Shown: positions 19,741-32,590, counted from the first letter of the stretch. The stretch is 64,000 nucleotides of DNA from Ammopiptanthus mongolicus (GCA_039655645.1 CM077347.1:71672741-71736740); one strand, 5' to 3'. Notes: a model not told the origin generated them from the sequence alone. Numbers and translations: made by a program.

Positions 19741-22473
19741 TGTAACACCACGGTTTTCGCTTGCTTGTTATATATGTCGTTATATATATATTATGTGTTG
19801 TTATGCTTGCCTTAGATGTTTGGGGACTTGTTTTAAGGTAGTTAAACCTTAGATCAAGCTTATAAGCGATCCTGTCAGGATGGCACGCCCGTGCTCCCAT
19901 TCAGCACGCCCGTGCTGGTTGTTCAGAATGCCCGTGCCAGTTGTTCAGCACACCAGTGCTAAAAGTTAGCACGCTTGTGCTCTTCGCGCGCACTAGAAAC
20001 GCGTTTTTGGCTATTTTGGTCAGCTCGTTTTGCCCCAATCCTTTTTATACCTCTTTTGCTCGACCTTAAACTCATAGCCGTCAATCCTAAATTTAGAAAC
20101 AACCATCTTTTACCATTCTCTTGGTTTCCATTGAATCCTTGAGCGTTCTCTAATCCTTTTTGGGTGTTCTTCATTAAGAACACATCCCTGTGGCGTTTGC
20201 TGTTGCGTTTGCGGTTAAGCTGCTAGCTTAGTGTTACTTTGAGGTAAGGTAACCAACCCTGTTCATCCTTTTTATTTGAATCCCTTGTGTTAGTGTTGAA
20301 CCGTTTTGTCCTTGTCAAACCAGACTTCGTGGTTCGTGTGCTAGTGCTTTGAACGTTAAGTAGCAGATTATTTCCCCAGGGATCTAATCGAGGTATGTGC
20401 ATAACCCTGTGTTAATTCCCTTCCTTTTCTTGTTTGGGAATTAACTACCTTCGTCCTTTCTTGATGTTCTTGGTCAAGCTCGTTGTACCTGTTGAACCCG
20501 TTTCGAGAAGTCAAGTGTAGACTTCGCTCCTGTTGGCTCATAGGTTGGAATTGCAACGCCAGGTATGGGGTGGAGGGATTAGTATAACATATAAGTTCTA
20601 GGGCAGCGTAAGATGATGGTTAACCCATGACCCTATTTGTGTGCTATATGCCTTAATTGTTGTATGAAGTTGTTATGGTTATTTATATATGTTGTTAATT
20701 GTTTAATTGGTCTGTATGATCTTGGCATGACGTTCATGATGTTGTCTATGATGTTGCTTATGATGATATTGATGATGATATGTCATGATTGTATGAGTTG
20801 GTATGGTTGCATTGCTGTTAAATCTATATTAATAAAAGGGAGAGGGATGTTAGCGCTAAGCCTAAAATTAAGATTAGTCTAATTGATGTGCATAAAACAT
20901 AAAGATGTTGATGAGGGTGAGATTAATGCCCATGGATTAGTCAAGAACCTTAGGATTGATTTGGAGGGTTGAAATCTAGAAAAGCTGCTAAGTTCCAAAA
21001 ACTGAGACGCTGTAACAGCGTTGAGCATGCCCGTGCTCATTATTAGCACGCTCGTGCTCTTTGCCCAGTAAAGCCAGCACAACCGTGCTCTCAGTAGCAT
21101 GCCCATGCCAGAAAAACGAGAAAAGTGACGCTGTTTTGCATGCCCGTGCTCCCGCACAACACGCCCGTGCAAGTTGGCCAGCATGTCCGTGCTCAGCCGG
21201 TGCCACTTTCAGAATTAAGAAAACTTCACTGTTTTAAATAAAAAGAGATTTAATACCCTTTTTGGAATAAAAATATGATATAAGAGATCATAAAACACAA
21301 CCTTGAGGATAGTTAATGAACTAGGATAACGATATGGTAAGATGTAATAATGGAGACTTAATAAAGAGATTAATTAATGAGATAATGATGTTGTGGGTAA
21401 CGACGTACTGCTACCGATGTTGTTGGTTAAATCATTCTTGATGCTTATTGGTCAAGTTTGATTTTGATAAATTATTCTTGATGCTGACTGGTCAAGTTTG
21501 ATGTTGATAAATCATTCTTGATGCTTATTGGTCAAGTTTGATATGGATAAATCATCTTTGATGCTTGTTGGTCAAAGTTGATAGGCATGTAATGGTGTCG
21601 ATGATGGATGGTTGGGCATGTGTTTGCATGTTGGTTGAACATTTCGTGCATAATTGCATAGAGATGATAGTTTTGGCGGAAAGCAAACGATGAATCGCGA
21701 CAGTGGAGGCCACGATGGGTGTTATCCTAGCCTTGAGGGTAGAGTTGGGTAAGGAGGTTCCATATGGCACAGACTTGCAACCAGTGGCCGGAGTGTCCTA
21801 TCGATAACTTGACTACCCTGACGAGCCACAGTACGTTATCAGGGTTAGTTGAGAGTATCCACGGACGTCACCCATGGTATGGTGAGTGTTCCAACGTTGA
21901 TGCAGGATGGTCAACATGGATATGTACCCCTAATCGTCTTTCCAGAGTTAATGTTTTGGATCCACATTGCATATGGAGTAGTGGAGTTGTTATGCATCGC
22001 ATGATATGTTTATAATGTGATATGATGAAATGTGTTATAACATGTATGTTGTAATATGATGCTTATATGCTGCGTGATCATCTTACTAACTGCTCTATTA
22101 CCGTTTATGTTTATAGGTACAGTTCCTTACTCCCTATCTGTTGTTGTTTTTTTGCATGTACCTTTGGTTATGTAGAGGATGGTGAGCTGCCAACTGAGGA
22201 GTGATCCCGAGGAGTGATCCCGAGGAGATCGCTTGCTCATAGTATAGTTTAGTTATGTTAGTTGTTTTCCAATGTAAAATCGGTAGTGGTTACCAGCTCT
22301 GATCATGTGACATCGGGATTTGGTGTTTGTTTTATGTTATGATTTTCCACAACTACTACATTACGTTTTAAATGTTTTGGATCATGTGGTACTTGCTACC
22401 TTTTATGTTAAATTTTTATTTAACTTGCATGCTTTACTTTACATTTACCATATGCGGGGTAGTGGGTGTCACA
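19741..22473 (+). repeat. SCL LTR B (2733 bp)
   Basis: It runs from TGTAACACC to TGTCACA. Dyad cluster 1 lies at 19882-19985 (perfect unit AGCACGCCCGTGCT at 19903-19916) and cluster 2 at 21015-21210. The 40 bp repeat, the conserved block at 21676-21720 and the GTAGAGGATGG acceptor-like site near 22174 follow. A 15 bp direct duplication GTGATCCCGAGGAG occurs near 22201-22228. No coding potential. Confidence 0.85.
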
Positions 22474-22564
22474 GTGTTCATGATGTAATGCCCAAGGGGG
22501 GTGTTACAGCTTGCTCATCCTTGATTCGATCCATCCGTCCATTTGACACAGTAGTCATGCCAAC
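22474..22564. other. Junction fragment between SCL array 1 and gypsy-3
   Basis: About 30 bases include GGGGGGTGTTACA, the inverse of a gypsy LTR start TGTAACACCC. It appears to be a scrap of another LTR end between SCL and gypsy-3 pol. From about 22505 the minus strand is again gypsy pol (TTVSNGRMD), after a TAG at 22565-22567. Confidence 0.5.
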
Positions 22565-24462
22565 CTAAAGTTTCTCAGGAAAAACATTAACTAACAAGTT
22601 CATGTCCCTAAATTCCTCTAACAATTTGTGTTCTTTCACCATCATTGCAGATGCATGTAATACTTTCTGACTCAAAGCGTCCGCTACCCCGTTCGCTTTT
22701 CCAAGGTGGTATTGCAACTTAAAGTCGTAGTCCTTTAAAAATTCGAGCCATCTCCTCTGCCTTATGTTGAGTTCTTTTTGGTCAAACAGGTAGTTGAGAC
22801 TTTTGTGATCGCTAAAGACATTGAACGTTGCTCCATAAAGAAAATGTCTCCATATCTTCAATGCAAATACAACTGCAACAAGTTCCAAATCGTGTGTAGG
22901 ATAGTTCTTTTCGTGAATCTTCAATTGCCTCGAAGCATAGGCTACTACCTTTCGGTTTTGCCTCAACACACAATCCAGACCTTGGTATGAAGTGTCACAG
23001 TACACCTCAAAATCCTCCTTCGGATCAGGTAGTATCAGAACAGGCGAACTAGTCAATCGTTCCTTCAACTCTTGAAAACTTTTCTCACATGACTCAGTCC
23101 ATGCGAAGGTTTGATCCTTCTTAGTCAATTGAGTAAAAGGTCCTACTATCGTGGAAAATCCTTCAATGAATCTCCGATTGTAACCAGCTAAGCCCATAAA
23201 GCTACAAATCTCAGTAGGAGTTTTCGGTCGTTCCCAATTAAGAACAGCTTTAACTTCGGATGGGTCCACCGCTATTCCTTCCTTGGAGATAATGTGCCCT
23301 AAAAATTGAACTTCTTCCAGCCAAAACTCGCATTTTGACAATTTCGAGTACAACTCTTTTTCCTTCAGGATTTTTAAAACTTAACTTAGATGTTCTGCAT
23401 ATTTTTCCCTACTTGGTGAGTAGATCAAGATGTCATCAATGAAGACAACAACAAACCTGTCCAAGTATGGGCGAAATATCCGGTTCATGTAGTCCATGCA
23501 TTACCAGGTATTCGTAGTGTCCATAGCATGTTCGAAACACTGTCTTTGGGATGTCCTCTATCTTCACACAGATTTGGTGATATCCTGACCTCAGATCTAT
23601 CTTCGAGAATACTGACGCGCCTCGCAGTTGATCCATCAAATCATCTATCCTCGGGAGAGATACTTGTTCTTTATTGTCACCTTGTTCAATTGACAATAGT
23701 CCACACACAATCTTGAAGTCCCATCTTTCCTTTTCACTAACAAGACCGGAGCTCCCCATGGTGATATGCTAGCTCGGGTGAATTCTTTCCCTAGTAACTC
23801 CACCAATTGCTTATTCAGCTCCTCTAGTTCTGAGGGTGACATACGGTATGGTGCCATAAATATTGGTCCAGATCCTGCAACAAGATCTATCGAAAATTCG
23901 ATATCTCTGATGGGTGGTATTCCTGACACCTATTCCGGAAAGACTTCAGGAAATTGGTTGACAACAGGCACAGAATGTAGGTCTTTCTCCTTCGCGACTT
24001 CCAAAGAGAACAACATCATGTAGCCTAAAGCGCCTTCCCTCAAAAAAGCTCGCACTTGCTTGGCAGAGAGAAATTTTGAATTCTCACTGTTATGGAAAAC
24101 TAGAGTTTTGCTCGCACAATCTAACAGAATATGATTGGAAGATAACCAATCCATTCCCAAGATCACATCTATTTTCGATAGTCTCAAACAGATCAAGTTC
24201 ACCAAAAATCTCCTATCCTTAACCAAAATAGTGCAATTCAAACAAGCTTCAACAATTAAAATAGGTTCAGCAGTTAGGGTAGATATCATCAAGTCAAATG
24301 GTAAAGATGACTTAGGCAATCCTAACGCCTCAACACAGTCATAAGCTATGAATGGGTCGCACCCGAATCAAATAGTACAGTCAAAGGCTTACCCCCTACG
24401 AAGCATTGTCCTTGAATGAGATCTTCATTTTGTGTTGCTTCAGTTCCACTTACAGTATAAAC
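22565..24462 (-). pseudogene. gypsy-3 protease, reverse transcriptase and RNase H
   Basis: Reading on the minus strand: aspartic protease VLFDSGATHS near 24360-24390, followed at once by a small deletion and frameshift; VILGMDWLSSNH near 24150; RT from WGAPVLLVKRKDG (about 23760), RLCVDYCQLNK, KIDLRSGYHQI; the active site VVVFIDDILIYSPS near 23410-23450; KCEFWLEEVQFLGH and the RNase H part YCDTSYQGLD, SDHKSLNYLFDQKE, NIRQRRWLEF. The conserved segment after YEYLVM (normally PFGVTNAP) is missing by an internal deletion near 23497-23510, with ATGCATGGA micro-homology at the join, shifting the frame. Integrase is absent; the coding sequence stops where the 22474 junction begins. The copy is dead. 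Confidence 0.88.
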
Positions 24463-25414
24463 TCAACCCCTCGCCTTGGGTCTAGTAGCTTGCACATGAT
24501 TCATAGATGGTTCAGACTTTGGGTTCTTGCACTCTTTTGATATATGTCCAGGAGTGCCACACTTATAACAAACAATTCCCTTGATCGGATAGTCCCTAAC
24601 CAAGTGGTTCTTCCCACACTTGTAGCACTTCATCTGAGCGTCCCCAGACGAATTGGAACCCCCATTGTTATTCCCAGTAGAACGTTGTTGTTGATTATAT
24701 GGTCTAGAGTATGGTTTCCACTGAGGCCGATTAGTGTTGCTGAAATTTCCTTTCTTGAATTTAGAAGGTCCAGAACTCTGTGGTCGCTTATCTTGCTTTA
24801 TCTCTAGGCCCTCGATCAGTCCACATTTTTCCTTTAATTTTGGAAACACCGGAATCTCTAACAGAATTACAACCTTCTTCAGTTCATGCCTTAAACCTCC
24901 TTCAAATTTTCTGCACTTCCACTCTTCACGTGGATTGTCCATAAAGTAGTTGGAAAACTTGGCCAACCCTTCAAATTTGGCTCTATACTCCGCAACAGTC
25001 ATGCTCCTTTGTCTCAAAGAAAGAAATTCCATCTCCTTCTCGTGGCTTCCACTCGCAGGGAAATATTTCTCCAGAAACTTCCTTCTGAATGACTCCCAAT
25101 TCACAGCTTGTTGATTGTGCTCCATGACTTTCCGAGCATTCTCCCACCAGTAATCAGCATCGTCAACCAGAGGATAAGTTGCGTAAATTACCTTATCTAC
25201 TTCGGTGCATCGCATCGCTCCAATTATATTTTCCAAATTTTGAACCCATCATTCAGCTGCCTCCAGGTTGAACTCTCCCCTGAATTGATGTGGATTCCTC
25301 CTAAGGAATTCGTCCAAACCTATTCCACCAGCAGCCCTTTCCTCTCATTGTGTCATTGCAGCAGCCATATCTTGGATAGCGTTAACAGCTTTCTCCATAC
25401 CTCTAGCAGCCATA
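24463..25414 (-). pseudogene. gypsy-3 Gag
   Basis: The frame from MAARGMEKAVNAIQ (25414) has TGA stops near 25347 and 25248, then runs open to 24463. It shows the retrotransposon Gag core (ADYWWENAR, FLEKYFPAS, MTVAEYRAKFEGLAKFS) and two zinc knuckles. The second, CYKCGTPGHISKEC, is canonical. The first has CYKCGKNHLVRDYP, with the last Cys replaced by Tyr and one residue short before His. Gag forms the particle and binds the element RNA. The primer site and 5' LTR lie immediately to its right. Confidence 0.87.
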
Positions 25415-25602
25415 ACTTTCCTACAACATCTGGATATTTAGTCCGAAGCCATAACTTTCCTACAACATCCGGATATTAGTCTGAACAGAAAATGCAAACA
25501 ATCACTCAATGCCATCCCCTTACGGAGATATAAACACAGAAACAGTCAAAAAGCACATAACACAAACTGATAGACCTAACACACAAACCCCTAAAGACTC
25601 GG

Positions 25603-25617
25603 CCAGCTTTGATACCA
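25603..25617 (-). promoter_or_regulatory. tRNA-iMet primer binding site of gypsy-3
   Basis: The minus strand reads TGGTATCAAAGCTGG, four bases after the LTR end. It matches the initiator tRNA-Met complement with one core mismatch. Confidence 0.88.
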
Positions 25618-25621
25618 AGAA

Positions 25622-28600
25622 TGTAACAACCTTTTTTCGGAGAGCGTCCCATGAGTGCGGAAAATGAATAATAAATAATTAACCAGCTAAAAATAGCGGA
25701 TTATACTCTTATAATATCCTTTGGGTTTTATAAAGTGACGGTTTAAAAATTTCATTTTATATTCTAGTTGAAAATTTACAGAAATTAAACAACATACATT
25801 GATAACCACATTAACTATCTTGAACCATCCTGGTCCAACGTACATAGCCAAAGGTGTTAAACGAAAACATACTTCAGATAGTACTGAATTGAAAGCATAA
25901 TAAAGTTAAGTATATGTCGCATAAGTTTTGCCAAATAGTGGGGTCACTGCCCCTACAAAAATAGAAATAAGACAAGCATAACCAAAAAGAGTCCGACACA
26001 TTGCTGACATACTGGCCAAGAGAAACACACTACTCAGAGGGAAGATTCGAGGGATCCTCTTCAGGGTTAGATTCAGTACCCTCCTCATCAACATCAATCA
26101 CTCCATCCTCCCCGGCATCATAAGATGGCAGGGGCCAAACGAAGGGGCGGGGGCAAGGCCTCACCCATTTCCGGGGAGTAGTCACCACGCGTGCTCCGCC
26201 CCTCGGACGTGGAAATCCGAGAGGATGTCATATAACTAGGCGTTCCTGAGGTGGCGCCGCTCCAGCCGCCCTGGCCCTGATCAAGCGCACTCCTGGAGTG
26301 TGAGAAGATGTAGAAATGTCGGGTGTTCTCCTCTGACGAGAGTTCCTCTCCTCGATGCCTCCAATGATATTCTCCAGGTGAGGGTACAGGGTAGTAGTAA
26401 AGATCACTCTCCAGTCCATCCGAGTCCGCAGAGTCAAGGTCTCATGCCAGTGATACTCCCTCAGCCCAGTGGTCCCATCCTTGGTCCAGCAGTCGGGACC
26501 TCCCAAAAACTCAGCATGAATGTGGAACAGGGGATCCAACATCATCGTCTAGTATATCATATACAGGATAAAATAGTACAGGCAGACCAATGGGTAAGAG
26601 CCTCATTTATCAACACACATAAGATGAATGGAAGTAGCGCGACTCCCACTCAAATAGTTATACATGTACATGTCATAAAACAGTATCCAGAAAAAATCCG
26701 GTAATAGAATCAAGTAAGCAACATATCAGTCATACTATCCAAGATTGCAATCAAGTATGCACAATGAGACCCTGGGTGCAACCAAACATGCAACCCCAAG
26801 ACTCTAACCCTACTCTGAAGCTATAGAGGGACAATCGGAAGGAGTGGTAATAGTACATGTCCATCAAACGCCAGCCTCAAGCAAAGTGTGCTTTCAAACA
26901 TATTGCTACTAGCAATAACAGGCTTCCATGATGACACTCTAAAACCATGGATATATTGGTGTCTAGTTGCAAATGTCGAAGTAGGGTACGGAATGCCACG
27001 ACACAAAGGAGCTACTGACGGTCACTTGTGGAGTTTCCAACTTTGACATTGCCAAGACCATTGAAGGTTATCACCCCAAAATATCCGCACCCGCACAAGG
27101 TGTAATCTCAACTTCCTAGGCACTAATTTTCCTTAGACGCAAAATGTTTATGCAATATGATTAAGCACAAGGCATGTGCATTCACGTACTTCACTCGGAT
27201 AAACCTCGCTAACAATTCAGAACCCAAGCCACTAAAGACGCTTCTATGATAGATCCCAAACTTTTGGACTCAACACCTCATTGGTCTATCATTGGTTCCC
27301 CATTTGTTCTTAAGTTTTGGTCTTTGCATATTTTCTTTACGAAACCCCTCAATAGGCCATTGGATAGTGCCAAGCTTTTGGATCCAAACACCTCATTGGA
27401 CTATCCACGTTTTTCAAAATGCTTAAGTGTATTATGAAAGGTGGATCCTTCAAATCTAATCATTGTTCAACATTGTTTCCTTCTTGAAACGCAGTTACTT
27501 GCCGAGCAAGCAAAAAATGGTCTTTGTACAATTAAGTCTTATAAACCTTTTACAATCTCAGGCATATATCAATACATGAATTATTTTTGAAGTCCAAATC
27601 TTCTTATTTGAGTCCAATAGGACATAATTGAAAGTAGCTTTGACTTTTGGTCAAATGTTGACTTTTAGTGTAAAACTTTGACTTTTAATGTAAAATCATT
27701 TAATTCCAAAGCAAGTGAACTCCTTTTGCAAAAGTCATTCCAAAACACTTTGAAAAAATATTCCTCATAAGGAACTAATATAATCCACCCCTTTGGGATT
27801 ATTTTAAAATACAACTTATTACGCTAATTATATTTATTTCTTTTATCCTATTGCACTAATTATAATCATTTCCTTTTTCTCCACTAAAACTAACTCATAT
27901 TGAAGTAGTGAGATAACTTCCTCTAAGTTATGTGAGATAAATAAATTGTTGAAGAGTTCCAAAGATATGATTCTTTTGTCCTTACGCTTAAATCTCAATA
28001 AAAAAATTCTTGTGAGCCAACAACTGTCAAACCCCATTGGAATAGCCATTAAGCATAAAGCTAAAGCATGGACAATTCCACCGCCTAAACCATGGTGTCA
28101 CCTTTTACTTATTGAGTTTGAAATACATTTTTGATAACCACTTACTTGAAGTGTATGATCACAAATCTTAGTAAGATTTGATCCTCTCAATACTAGTTCA
28201 ATTAAATTAAATCAATGACTTGGTAAAATCATATGATCATAAGTTAAGTTTCAAAACATTTTGAAACCCTAACTTGATCTATAAAGCCATGGCCTATATC
28301 ATCCTTTGGGATGCTAGGTTTTGCTTGAAACTTGATTTTACTTAATTACACTAAACCCATTTCATTATTCAATCATGTTATTACAAAATCAAAACATTTT
28401 CTATGTGAGGAATACCTTAAAACCGAATTGCATATCCTCATATAGGGATGCATTTTATTCTTGAATTTTTCTTAATTTCCATCATCCTTAGTTCCATCAT
28501 TGAACATGTAGTGTGTGTTTGGTTTCACATCTGGAGATACCAGAAGTGCTTCTGTCCCTGTCAAACTTGATTTTGGTAAAAACAGAGGTGTTTGGTTACT

Positions 28601-30230
28601 GTCTTATAAAATTGATTTTGCCTTCAAACGTGATTCTAGTAGAAGCTATAATTTGTAGCTTCTGCGTTGAATTGAAAAATTTACACTAGTTTTACATCAA
28701 ACTTGCTTTCAAAATAAAAACATCCAAACATAAATCACTTCACTTCAAACTCAATTATATTGAAATCAATTCTGCATAATCAATTCTATTAAAAATCACG
28801 TTTATCAAACGCTCATCCAAACACACATGTAAACCACATTAGTTTTAAAAGGGCAACTTCCTAGTCCTAAAACAAGCACATGGCCGAACCTACATATAGA
28901 GTTTTTGGTGGCCATTTGGTCACCAAATCATTCTAAATCAAGCACAATACAACATCAATATTATGAGCAATAATATTCTAAGCATTAAGCAACCATAACA
29001 TTAAAAAGTCCACACCTTGACCTAATGTCAAAGTGGTGGGTTTTCATCATGAAATCATTTTTCCATCACAACAAGTATATGAAAACATAAAGCAAACATA
29101 GAAGTAAATTACTTAGCTATTACAACTTCCATCACAAATAATATTCACAACAAAGTGAAGAACACAAATAAGCTATGACCATGAACATACTTAAAAGCTA
29201 GTCCCATCCACCATAAGGTGTGATATAGACATTCTTACCCATACCTTAGTTGAAGTCTTAGTTTCACAAACTCTTTGAAGGTAGAATGGTGATGACCTCC
29301 AAGCTTTGAACTCTTGAAGAAGGATGAAGAAAAGGTGATGTCTTGAAGTTGCTCCAAAAATGAACTTGCTTCTTTCACAAAACTTTCTTCTCCAATGTTG
29401 TAGAGCTTGAAGAGGTGAAGCAAATGATGTAATTTGTATAAGGAGAAGAGAAATGAAGTGTGAAGTTAGAGAGAGAAACCGTGAGAGAGAGAGAACTTAG
29501 AGAGAGAAAGCAATGGATGAGTTTTAGAGAGAAGGTGGCAGAATTATGAAGATGAAGATGAGAAAATGAAAATGTGAGAGTGAGGTAGAGGGGGGGTTCG
29601 GCCACTCTAAAGGGGGAGAGAGAAAAGGATGAGATAATTTCATTTAAGGCTTCTAGTCTTTAAGCTAAAAGAGGTAATGTCATAAACTTGGTTATAAGGC
29701 ATAAATCACATTACCCAAATGGTGATTAGTATAGATATTTTGCTTTGACTATTACAATGACATTATTCTTGGAGGGAATTTGAATTTTTTATGATAGCTT
29801 GATATTCGTGGGCTAGAATATGTCTTGGCCCCGGGTCGGGCTCCCGATATCACGCAAATCGAGAAAATAATATTTTCATCGGCTCGCGATGAAATCACAG
29901 GTAAAGATTTATTGGCTCGTCAGAATTTTGATTTGAATCTTATTTCTAGGACATATGCCTCTAGGCTCTAATATTTCCCGGTCTCGACCCAATTCCCAAA
30001 ACTTCACAGACCCCGATTAAAATAATAATATTTTTATCGGTCTACGATCAAAACAAATTAGATGTCACACAAAAAATATTTTATGATTCCTACTATGAGT
30101 TCTGAATTCTCTATTGAATTCAACTCATCATTTTTAAGTTATTAATTTATTTTAACCAGATTAAGGTTTTTCAGAGAATTTATTCATATAGATCCATTGA
30201 AAGGCGGGTATGGATTTTTGGGGTGGCACA
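25622..30230 (-). repeat. gypsy-3 5' LTR (X), about 4.6 kb including a MITE
   Basis: On the plus strand it starts TGTAACAACC beside the gypsy-3 primer site and appears to end TTTTTGGGGTGGCACA at 30230. Its 26943 to about 29455 part is repeated at 30233-32590. It includes a MITE at 28511-28824 and a cluster of TTGACTTTT motifs at 27639-27690. No gene is credible inside; small frames here are not conserved between the two copies. Confidence 0.65.
28511..28824. mobile_element. MITE, 314 bp, flanked by ACATGTA
   Basis: The left end reads GTGTGTGTTTGG and the right end is its inverse, CCAAACAC. ACATGTA flanks both sides (28504-28510 and 28825-28831). The paralogous LTR Y has the empty site with one ACATGTA (near 31840), which shows this block was inserted. 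A 7 bp flank does not identify the superfamily; no transposase is encoded. Confidence 0.85.
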
Positions 30231-32590
30231 CAAACCATGGAAAAATTGGTGTCTAGTTGTAGATGTTTAAGCAGTGCATGGAATGCCACGACTCAGAAGA
30301 GCTACCAACTTGTCATCCGTGGAGTTTCCAACTCAGACATTGCCAATATCACTAAAGATCGTCACCCCAATATCTGCACCCGCACTAGGTGTAAGCTTAA
30401 CCTCCTAGGTACGCACACCTTAGACTCAAATTTATATGCAATATGGTTAAGCCTACAAGGCGAATATGTTCATGTTTATCAATCGGATAAACTTCGATAT
30501 TACTCCAGCAACCCAAGCCATTCTAGAGGCTCATAGGATAGATTCCACACTTTTGGATCGAAACACCTTATTGGTCTATCATTGGGTCCCGATTGTTCTT
30601 AAGCTTTGGTCTTTGCGCATTTTCTTTTTGATGCCCTTCTATAGGCTATTGGGTAGTGCCAAACTCTTGGATCCAAACACCTCATTGTACTATCCATTTT
30701 TCCCAAAACTCTGAAGTGTATTATGATGGTGGATTCTCAATCCAATCCTTGATGATCTTTGTTTCCTTCTTGAAACGTAGTTACTTGCCGAGCAAGCAAC
30801 CAAAATCATTTTTTGTTCAATTAAGTCTTATGGGTCCTTTTTGATGATGTGCAATCACCTAAGACATATATCAATACATGACATATTCTTAAAGTTCATA
30901 TCGTATAATTTGAGTCCATAAGAACCTAATTGAAAATAACTTTGACTTTTAGTCAAGTGTTGACTTTTAGTGTATAACTTTGACTTTTAGCTTAAAAATA
31001 TTTAATTTCCAAAATCAAGTGCAATCCATTTATTAAAATCACTCCAAAACACTTTTAAATCCTTTTCCTCATAAGGTACTAATATAATTCATTTTCGTAG
31101 GATTATTTAAAGGTATATCTTATTACACTAATTATATTCATTTCTTTTAACTACACTAATTATATTCATTTCTTTTATTCTATTACACTAGATACATTCT
31201 TTTCCTTTACTCCTCTAAAACTATTTCACATTAAAGTGATAAGATAATTATTTTGAGTTACATGATATAATTTAAATAATGAAGAATTCCAAAGGCATAA
31301 TTCCTCCATTCTAACTCTTAAATCTCAATAAAGAAATCTTGTGAACCAACAACTGTCAAGCCTCATTGGAAAGCCACCAAGCAAGCTTATCAAGCTAAAG
31401 TATGGTCAATTCCACCGCCAAAACCATGGTTTCACCTTTCACCTATTGAGATGGAAATGCATTTTTGAAAACACTTACTTGAAGTGTACAATCTCAAATC
31501 TTAGTAAGATGTGATCCATTCAAAACTAGTTCAATTAAATCAATCTACGACTTAGGTAAATCATATGATTATAAGTTAAGTCTCAAAGTCATTTTGAAAC
31601 CCTAACTTCCATACTATGGCCGTGACCTATATCATCCTTTGGGATGCTAGCTTTTTCTTGAAAACTTGATTTTACTTGATTACACTAACTTCATTTAACT
31701 ACTCATTCATAATGTCACAAAATCAACACATTTTCTATGTGACGAACGCCCCAAAACCGAATTACACATCCTCACATAGAGGTTGATTTTATTCATGATT
31801 TTTCTTAGTTCCAATCATCCTTAGTTCCATCATTGAACATGTAAACCACATTAGTTTTCAAAGAACAACTTCCTAACCCAAAAAACACCCATATGGCCGA
31901 ACCTATGTAGTGAGGTTTTGGTGACCATTTGTTCATCAAATCACTCCAAATCAAGCACATTACAACATCAATATGAGCAATAATATTCTAAGCATTTAAC
32001 AATCAAAACCTTAAAAGTCCACACCTTGACCTAACATCAAAGTGATAGGTTTTCATCATGAAAATCATTTTTCCATCACAATAAATATATGATAAGCGTA
32101 GAATGAGCATAGAAATAAACTTACTAAGCTATTACAACTTTCATCACAAACAGTCTTCACAACAAAGTGAAGAACACAAATAGTCTATGACCATGAAAAT
32201 ACCTAGAAACTAGTCTCATCCACCATAAGGTGTGATATAGACATTCTACCCATACGTTAGTTGAAGACCTAGTTCACAAACTCTTTGCAGGAAAGGAAGG
32301 TGATGACTTCCAAGCTTGAACCTTCAAGGAAAAATAGAAGCCATTTTCATGGAGTGAGTTTCAAAATTCTTACTAGAAAAAGTATGGATTTTTCATGAAC
32401 TTCAAGAACAAAATTTCAAGAGAATGAGCATAGGAACACTTACTCTTGAAGAAGTATAATGAAAAGAGGAGTTCTTGATCTTGGTCCAAAATATGAAAGT
32501 GCTCCTTCGAGAAAACTTTCTTCTACAAAGTTTTGGAGAACGTTGAGTAGATGATGATCGTGTAGGTTGTTTTGAAAAATGAAGTATGGA
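30231..32590 (-). repeat. gypsy-4 LTR (Y), truncated at both ends
   Basis: It is homologous to LTR X from 26943 to about 29455, without the MITE. It lacks about the first 1.3 kb of the plus-strand end and the last 0.8 kb. At its right end near 32590 it runs directly into integrase-end coding sequence, so the polypurine tract and pol tail are gone. A TTGACTTTT cluster is at 30940-30995. Confidence 0.7.

Larger units (their letters stand above)
17904..22473 (+). mobile_element. SCL array 1: partial LTR, short core, full LTR
   Basis: Two LTR copies in the same direction flank a 230 bp core. The left copy lacks about its first 0.9 kb; the right copy is complete and ends TGTCACA at 22473. There is no coding capacity. 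The core retains a primer site and a polypurine tract, so the unit is a non-autonomous LTR retrotransposon rather than two solo LTRs. Confidence 0.8.

Noticed and set aside
26300..26704. 134-codon frame in LTR X as a host gene
   Set aside because: No recognisable domain, lies wholly in LTR sequence, with a competing antisense frame; no support.
28514..28830. Reading the X/Y difference as a deletion in Y
   Set aside because: Terminal inverted repeats and direct flanks in X, with a single flank in Y, favour insertion.
29375..29605. Minus-strand Ser/Leu-rich frame resembling a signal peptide protein
   Set aside because: Low-complexity GAGAGA/TCTCTC tract; the equivalent of this region is not maintained in LTR Y.
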